From NCBI GenBank assembly GCA_030407005.1, contig JAUDYN010000003.1:248001-312000 (forward strand): a DNA stretch of 64,000 nt, read 5' to 3'. Positions 56,644 through 64,000 of this stretch are shown piece after piece (within the stretch, counting starts at the first letter, position 1; every line of letters starts with the position of its first letter). Made by a program: the position numbers and the translations under genes. Source of the stretch: Desarmillaria ectypa (lineage: Eukaryota; Basidiomycota; Agaricomycetes; Agaricales; Physalacriaceae). A model generated the notes under the pieces. That model saw nothing but the letters and a program-made list of their open reading frames with translations. It ran no database searches and was not told where the DNA came from.

Positions 56644-59342
56644 TGTTGGGGTAGGTTAAATTGGTGAACGAGACTTGGACTTAAGTACCTCCTTTCTCGG
56701 ACATTCGGGCCGGAATAGGACTGGCAGACATATCCCCTGAATTTTTGCGAATGTTCTGTCCCTCCATCAGGTATTGACTCCGTCAACAAGGCTGACAGCA
56801 CTGAATGCAAAGGTTGGTATGTTTTATAAACATTTGTATATGCAACCTTGGCGACGCACCTACTAGGCCTTACCCTTGCACGAGATCATATCTGCGCCCC
56901 GTGGTGACGTGGTGCTTGGACTTCGGTTCGGTATCGTTTATTGAGCTTTCTGTTCCATCAAACGGCTAGGTTATCAATTTCTGATTCTCCGTGAATGGAA
57001 GAAGCCCCAAGAAGAGCGGGGTGCAGGTGGTATTGACGGTAGGTGGCGATAAGCAAGTTTGTCGTTTCCTTTAGGACTCACGCAAGACTCGTGTCGATTT
57101 TTCCATTCTGCGAGACCAGGCCATGCTGGGTTCCAGTGAGCATGCACATGGCTGAAAAACGATGAATGTGAGCTGACGCCTAAAGGCACGGGAGTGTCTG
57201 AAAAAGAAAGAACATATCGGACCGTTGTGTTCGGACCGTGAGATTTAGGGGACGGATATGCGGTCCGGTAGGGGCAAGACCCGTTTTTTTTCCTTTTCCA
57301 CAAGAAAAGTACGTAGATCCTTCTTCGGAAAGAAATTGCGGGACTTGACGCCATAATCGGAAAACATTTTCCCCCTGGTGAGGGGCGATTTCTGATTTCA
57401 CTGGAGTCGCCCGAACTCACCGACTTTTTGGACAAGCGAAGAGAAGAAATTGGCGGAAATTAGGCATCCGTCATTTATAATACGACAAATTTCTGTGAGC
57501 TCAGCTGCCGTGAGTACCGCGAAATTGAAGCGCGCATGGTTTACCCATCTTTCATCAGAAATCTGGAATTCGGTCTCTCTCCATTGTCCAGATTCAACTC
57601 TAATTAATTGCCGGTACGGTTCATCGGCTGAGATTGTTCCTTGGCATGACATCAAATTACGCGTAACAAAAAGTTCAGGCGCTCAGCTCCCTTCCCTGGA
57701 TATCTTTCTTCTGAACTGTACGGTCACTCCTCAGATTCTATGACAGATACTCACAGTTATCAAGGTACTTCTACGACTATGTCGACCCGAACCCAGTGAA
57801 GAACAAGGAAGCACGCGGTACCGACGATTCGATGCTTCCTCTCACACTCGTTTCAGAGAGCAATTACTCAAACACGTCCTTCGTGCATCCATCAGACGCG
57901 TGCCGAACAGTACGTTCTTAACACAAACGCGTGCACGAAAATTCCGACCTTTGTTTTTCGTATTCGATGTTTTATGATTTTCCTTGAAGGTTGATTGTCG
58001 GTACAACCATCATCAAAAGCGTCAAGCGGGGACCTGAGGTGCGGACGTCGCGCTCGACTTGATGGATCCAAATTCCTTTCGTCTCACATGTGCGTAATGT
58101 CAAAACGCAGATGGAACGAGAATTTGAACGGCCTTTCGATTCATGTATTGGATGGGTGCAGCTTTTACCTCATATCAAAGTCATCGTCCAAGCTGTTTCT
58201 GGCAGCTGTATTAAAGTCCTCAATGATCATAGATCACGCTCTACCGATCCACTTTGCGTAAACCTCACTGAGATTTCGATACAAGATATATGGTTCCCGA
58301 AGCTTACGCGATACTTTCGCTTTCACTGCTTCTATTTCTCACATGCAGGATGGCCATAAAGTAATGTTTTAAACGCCTGTGCCTGATGTTTCCTTTCTCT
58401 GATGGACCCTTCTGACTCAGCACTCGGTCGTTCAACTTTTTACTATTAACCTCTCCCCGTGGTCTCTCATCTTGATACATGCCAGGATAGCCCAGTTCTC
58501 TACAATGCCGATATATCCCTTCACGGCCTTTGTGAACCGTAGACTGAAAATCGAGTCGCACCCTACCGACAAGTCCAGCTTTCCTCTTGCACACCTCCAG
58601 ATCGTTATTTCCCAAAGCCTGCCCGTCGATCCCTTGTATCTCTCTCTCTTCGACCTCTAGTTTCCTTAACATATATTGACCTGAGATTGGCTCAGCAGTA
58701 CCGGGAATCTTTTTTGAGCTTCAGGCATTCACTTGCAATTCGCAGTGATTGCTATCCTGTATTCTACTGTGGATAAATGAAGAAGAGCCGCAGATTATTG
58801 TATCAAACTTTTTTTAAAATGAGGGAGTAACTCGGTTACTATAAGAGATTTTATCGTGGAAATTATTCTATTCGGTGATTGCCGGACATGCACAGCCTCC
58901 GTGTAAGAGAAACCCCTGTGGGCATAAATTTCATTCTCCTGGGAACCGGGTACTCCTCTCCCCACTAACCGGTGCTTTCGCCATAATCTGTCCTCCTTTT
59001 CCATTTTCTTCACACCCGCCTTACTCTCGCTTTGCTTTGATAATGGCTACGGTGCAGATACCCGTGATCAAGACCTGATGTCCTCAAAACTTGGGCACTT
59101 GCCTCATCTCAGAACCCGGACTGGCTGTCTGTCGATATCCGTGTCTACTCTTCCGGGAACTTTGAGGGTATTCCAGTTGGGTGCATCATCGCATATTGGA
59201 TGTAGCCCATCTTTTGGGGGCTAGAATGTACGCTATTGCAATTCATGAAATGGATAGCGAACCGGTCGACAGCACATGAACCTAGCAGACAAGTCGTATC
59301 CCACGTCAATCTCTCTGATTCTACACGGTAAATCCATGGTAA
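56644..59342. other. Long region without a supported gene
   Basis: About 2.7 kb. A minus-strand ORF 57655-57398 (85 codons, I-S-D-E-R-W-V-N-H-A-R-F) looks protein-like, and a GT-AG intron (57420-57375) could join it to 57374 onward. The downstream frame is not convincing, so I do not call a gene. The 58090-58359 (+) ORF has no motif. The part next to 56644 is the dehydrogenase promoter. Confidence 0.35.
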
Positions 59343-60808
59343 TTATTGTAGCCAAGACACGATATTTGTTTTTTTCCACCTTTTCTCTGTGACGCGAAAT
59401 GGGGTGGGGAGCCAATCAACATCTTTCCCGAGCACCATGTATGCCAACGCTTTTCCACTCATCCAGGCGTGGACCATTCCTTCACCCGAATAGCCTGCAG
59501 CAATCCACTCTCTTCCCTCTGACCTGCCTGATACCTTTGAAGGGACACTGCCAATCCAGGGTAGTCCATCTACGGAGACGCCTAAAATTCCGGACCACGC
59601 CGCCTTCACGCGTCCTCTCTCAAAGTGGTCATCATCATCACCATCGGCCGACTCGCCTCCCCACCATTTCCCGAAATACGCCGACAATGCCCCACCAAGG
59701 TAAGCTGAGATTCGAAAGTCGACTTGACTATCATCAGCGCAACCCACAGCGTCGAAGAAGGATGGTGTGCCGATTTCTACACCACCGCCAAACATGAACT
59801 CTGCGTGGGGTTTATCTCCAAGTCGTGTAGGGTCAGGCGGCTGCTGGGTGAGATAGTCCCATCGATCCTCTGACGCGCCTGGGTATAGCACAAATGACCG
59901 TGTACCGAGCCATCCACCATCCAAGCCTGTTCCAGCGTGCTGTGCTGTCATATGTCCTCGAAATGGAACAATCTTTCCTCGCATTGGCGGGAGGAGATGG
60001 GACGTCGATCCATTGGTAGCGTGGACGATATGTTTAGTATTGATATCACCACGTGATGTGTGAACGATATTGTTGTGACCGGAATGACGAGTACGTCTTG
60101 AGTAGCCGTGACAGGATTCCCGTGACAAGCCGATATGGATGCACCGCCCCACCAGTCGTCGAGATGACCCCGCACTCCATCCGCAAGCTGTATCCCGGCT
60201 GACCCCTCCGTCGTACCCCAGCCGCCCTTCTCACTGGGCAGTTCCTCCAAGTAGCGACTCAGCTTTTCCTTTGCTGCCTCGAACACTTTTTTATCAAAAA
60301 ACACATCGTACGTATCCACCTTGCGACATTGGCTCTCTTCCGTTAGGCTTTCTTCCTTTGCGACGCTAATCAGTTCGTCCAAATGACAGAGCCTGAACTT
60401 GATAATCTCATTCGCTGCCTCTGCACCATATTTCTTCTTCAAATCAAGGTAGTCATGGTATAGCGGTGGCGTGATATGTCCTCCATTTCGCGCTGTAGCA
60501 CCTGAACACGCATCCCTCGCTTCCAACATCACAACTTCCAACGACCCGTCCACATCAAGCAGCGTACGCGCAAATGCCGTACCCGTTATCCCAGACCCGA
60601 TAATCACAACATCCGCGTGTGCTGGCAGAGCTGAAGAGGTGCCTTCTTTTTGAATGGCCGACGCTGGGATCGACCAGAATGGTGTGGTGGGATTCGATAC
60701 TGGCAATCCGGGAGATTGCTTTATTCGTTGGGTGACGCGCCGGTATGAATAGAGGATCTCGAGTAGAGTGTCGATAGCCACCCGGAGAAGTGAAAATAAT
60801 GATACCAT
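59343..60808 (-). pseudogene. FAD-dependent oxidoreductase (DAO family) with two frameshifts
   Basis: Resembles fungal D-amino-acid-oxidase-like (DAO fold) enzymes of about 500 residues. From ATG 60808 come a hydrophobic N-terminus, the FAD motif V-V-I-I-G-S-G-I-T-G (dinucleotide glycines at 71-76), L-E-A-R-D and A-T-A-R-N-G-G-H. The frame shifts at about 60168-60172 in a G-run, because the expected G-G-A-V-H-P-Y-R-L segment is in another frame. It shifts again at about 60060-60090 into the frame with V-H-A-T-N-G, G-K-I-V-P-F-R-G-H and the FAD-closing G-Y-S-G-E-G-M-V-H-A. About 20 residues also seem missing between the two breaks. No intron solves both. Probably inactive; recent, since the rest is well kept. 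Confidence 0.72.
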
Positions 60809-61812
60809 CTTGGAGAAAAGGTCGATATAGATACTAGTAGTGATCAGGAACAACCGGTCCGTCGGATAAGCGTGAAAATTTCATTCCATATTTAGTCATC
60901 AACGCCTAATAATTGGTTACCAACCCATACGACTATCTGTACCCATTACAGGTTCGTTATCAATCTCCGTGGATCAAATATATACAAGGAGGAATTCATG
61001 GCCCACATTACCAGACGTCACTCGATTTTCGTAGGTAGGTAGTGTTTCACGCTCCACAAGAGATTGGAAGGGCAGGGCCTTCACGCGGCAATCTCGGCCT
61101 GTGGTTGAGTTTCCACTGCAAAGCGGTGCGATACCGGCCAGATATGGCGTAGTGGATTTAAGGACTCGGTAATCAAGTTAGAATATGGAACAAGGCTGGC
61201 TGTAGTGTCGGCCGCTATTAACGGTGGTTGTTACTGCCTGTACCCTTGTTCTGTTTCTGGGCGGAATATTTCTTTCGGTGTGGGTGGGTGGATAGGTGAT
61301 TGAGAGAAATCTAAGGCGACGCGACAGTTCGTCGTAGACAGGACGGGTCACGTGCTACTATCGCGTGTCTGAATTTCAATCTACGCGTACGGTACTTCCT
61401 TCCAATCCATACCACGCTTTTAGGAAGTCTCATTGCTCATTCGTCTCAAGGCATGATGTCCCTGATGGCACCAAGGACTAAGTTGTGAGCGATGCAGGTT
61501 GCTTTTCTGACGTCGAACCTTTATACAGTCATACTTCATTGTGCTCGGTATTGCTCTAGGTCTGATCATGATCCTGAGAAAAGTCGTTTATGGTTAGTGA
61601 AGGTAAGCGAGCCGCCTGTTTCTACTAATCATTGTCGAACTGACGCCGTGCAGCTATTGCCAACTTCAAATTGGTCTCATGATAATTTGGCTATGAACTC
61701 GGGGTGCGCTCAGTCGCGAGCTGCGGCGGACGATTGCTTGCACGCCATATCTAGCAGTTATTCCCGAATACCGTTTTGTCAAATGAGAATTATATATTGA
61801 AGACTACAAGAA
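60809..61812. other. Intergenic region
   Basis: About 1 kb between the FAD oxidoreductase relic (-) and the 3' end of the TRANK1-like gene (-). The ORF at 61492-61800 (+) has no motif. Nothing else was recognised. Confidence 0.4.
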
Positions 61813-64000
61813 TCAGTAATACAAGGCAGCATCATTGAGCGTCGGTTTTTTGCGTATGCCTGCGGATGAATGTTCAGTTACGATCCCTTTCGTAGCAAAG
61901 TGTAGGTCATCCGATAAGTCCGAAGAGGTTTTGAAAGGGAGAGAAGAAACCAGGTCGTTAGCCTCTTCTACTAGTTTCCGGAGTTGCTTGATGTCGCGAC
62001 GCTCATGGAATACAGAATCTGGTCTGAGAAGCTTTTGTAGTTTGATGGCAGCTTTGTTCGCCTTGCTGTGAATTGTATCAGTTATCGTGCCGTTAGAAGT
62101 AGCAAGTAATACGTACTTGGTCTGTGTTAACAGGTCACCAAGTGCGTTGTACTCATTGGGTTTGCACTTTTTAAGCCTGTCCTTCGTCTTCGTCTTATGG
62201 TTTAGTGTATCGATACAAACTGTTTGGAGACAGACTAAAATGTGCGGCAGTGGACCCAGAAACAAGCGAGGATAGAGCCCTGGGTTATCACCAAGCCGAG
62301 ATACTTCTTCGGTACACGAAGCATATATTTGCGCGTGAAGACCTGCCATCCCTCTTTTGGCAACACCTCGTCGATGACGGAGGATTTTCCTATATACCCG
62401 CTGAATCAAGGATGCTGCAGCAATCTCTTTTTCTGTGGGTCCCGGGGTCGTCATATCTTGCGCCGGAATAGCATCGACAACTGCAACATCTTCACCGGCA
62501 GCCTCCTCGACAGCTTCAGCTTCTTGTGTATTCTCCATTTCCTTCACTTTGCTTGCATCGCCATCCGGTTCCTTCTGCTCAGTAACCTCGATATGTGGTG
62601 AGGTGGCTGGAGTGGATGTAGACTTGGTGGGGCCAAGCTGCGCTCGGATATCCGTGAAGTCGCCGTAAACAAGCTGACGGACTTTTAGCAAAGCGTGCTG
62701 TTTTTCTGGAATCCTGCTCTGGTGAACGAGCCGTATCATCTCGTCCTTGGCGCCGTATTGAATTGAGCAGCAAATAACCTCCGCAAGTTCATCCCATGAG
62801 CGGCTGGCAGCATCGATGTATCTGCAAAAGTCTTAAATCAGCATGCGATTATTAAAGTTAATAACCACATACCGACTATAGAGAGGAGAAAACAAGCGAC
62901 CTTCTTGGCGCAACGATAGCATCAACTTCTGAATATCACTACAGAGAACTTCATCACGGCTGTTGTAGGCCACTGCATAGCAGAATCAGTAAGAACACGA
63001 ATTAAAGAATAAGTATAAACTGACATAGACCAATAGCGTTGAATCTGATAGAGGACTGACGTGAGAAAAGAAAGTGATGGTCCATTTGGTAGCTGACTTA
63101 CATCCTTGCAATGAAAACACGACGAACACCGTATGACATATTTGAAAGATTCCTAGAAGTCCCATAGCATAGGAGATGCTCTGGTACATTGTGAGGATGA
63201 GAAGGAAGTAGATTTCTGGGACTTACCACAGCCTCGATCGACACGCAATTGTTCCAGGAGATCGCGCATAGGTTCCAGAAGGGTGCGATAATAATTTGCC
63301 TGTGTCCCCTCATTGAAGTACGGCGTTGAATCGTAGCTCGCAAAGCGCAAGAGCCAGTTACGAGGGGCAGTTATATCATGCGGTAATGGTATTCCTAGGC
63401 GAACATCACAAAGAATGGCAGAACCGCAAAGAAGCTCCAGAAAGTTACATAGAACACTTATGTTGATAGGAAATCTTTGTTTCACAATGTGCCTGGAAAG
63501 AATATCAACCCACTAGAGTAAAGATTCGCAGGATCCAGACTTACTCGACAAATAGAAAACCAGTAGTAAGAGACCATGTTTGATCTCCTGACATTGAGCT
63601 CAGAAGATTATAAAGGACAAAGCCGTTACCTCGGCGGATGTACGTGGATGGAGGGTGTTTTGCGCGGGAATGTGGGGTATTTCTGAGATGACCTGCCTGA
63701 CTTCGGTCAAACATGAGGGCCAACGAAGCTGTCCGCATCACATCTGGGGCAAGGTCCACCTGGGGTAGATACTCTCGGCCATAGACAAGAGTTCGTATCC
63801 AATCCCTTACAACGTCCAATGCTTTTGAAGCTTCGGGAATTGTGGAAAGTGCGAGATCAGAAATAGAACCAAATATACGACTAGGAGGATGAAGAGCGTC
63901 GCAGAGACGGCTGAGCCAGAACCTACACCGAATAAACACTGTGAAATTGGAGAACAAGAATGAGAACGTACTCGGTGGTTTCTCTATTTTTCGCTTCTTC
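61813..64000 (-). CDS. TRANK1-like large protein, C-terminal part (gene leaves window)
   Basis: 3' part of a large gene; in fungi this family carries a UvrD-like helicase N-terminal to this region, which would lie beyond 64000. Exons seen: 64000-63972, 63922-63545, 63492-63227, 63180-63102, 63044-63031 (14 nt), 62972-62873 and 62821-61813, joined by 46-58-nt GT-AG introns in frame. Markers are R-T-A-S-L-A-L-M-F-D, E-L-L-C-G-S-A-I-L, R-N-W-L-L-R-F, an acidic Glu-rich linker, an IQ motif (A-A-S-L-I-Q-R-V-Y-R-K-I-L-R) near 62420, and a helical Lys-rich end. A 51-nt GT-AG segment (about 62116-62066) inside the last exon keeps frame without a stop and may be a further intron. Assignment to TRANK1-like rests on overall resemblance. 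Confidence 0.72.

Noticed and set aside
57180..57655. Possible two-exon minus-strand gene
   Set aside because: The first exon looks protein-like, but the phase after the only good intron leads into the less plausible frame, and the last part reads as chance.

Overview
The window looks like nuclear DNA of a basidiomycete, most likely an Agaricomycete. Every multi-exon gene modelled here has GT-AG introns of about 45-70 nt. F-box/LRR genes of the agaric type are very numerous, and the housekeeping genes are fungal (MCM10, a BNI4-like scaffold, a Kre9-like GPI protein, Dal5-type and DHA1 transporters). No rRNA, convincing tRNA, CRISPR array, bacterial operon or autonomous transposon was seen. 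Exon models were made by eye: reading frame was kept across each intron and the exon lengths were summed to a whole number of codons.

Layout. 1-719 (-) is the start of a DHA1 drug transporter that leaves the left edge. 1915-4152 (+) is MCM10, convergent with a seven-span membrane protein at 4539-5446 (-). An intact F-box gene lies at 6570-8219 (+). Two head-to-head F-box pseudogenes follow (9513-10997 - and 11210-12716 +); the second ends inside the stop codon of a ten-exon allantoate/pantothenate-type MFS gene (12713-14670 -). Next come a small membrane/coiled-coil protein (15316-15982 -), a Kre9/KNH-type GPI protein (17759-18490 -) and two intact F-box genes (18819-20145 - and 21315-22577 +). 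The last of these has a dead tandem copy at 23137-23495.

The largest gene is a 16-exon, about 1780-residue DDX60-like DExH helicase (23560-29715 -). Three decayed genes follow (30817-35901), then a BNI4-like gene (37662-40609 -). From 40.6 to 49.4 kb the DNA is mostly relic: a broken DHA2 transporter (44880-46302), an unidentified coding relic near 47.1-47.4 kb, and one small survivor, an intact four-exon glutaredoxin (46445-46914 -).

The right third holds an intact F-box gene (49453-51120 +), a small secreted protein (51277-51871 -), a frameshifted unknown gene (52834-53646 -), a sorbitol/xylitol-type dehydrogenase (55431-56643 -), a frameshifted FAD oxidoreductase (59343-60808 -) and the C-terminal part of a TRANK1-like large protein with an IQ motif (61813-64000 -).

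The region does not read as one pathway. It is a mosaic of conserved single-copy genes inside a fast-turning accessory zone. At least nine F-box loci fall within 64 kb, about half of them dead, next to two large helicase-family genes.
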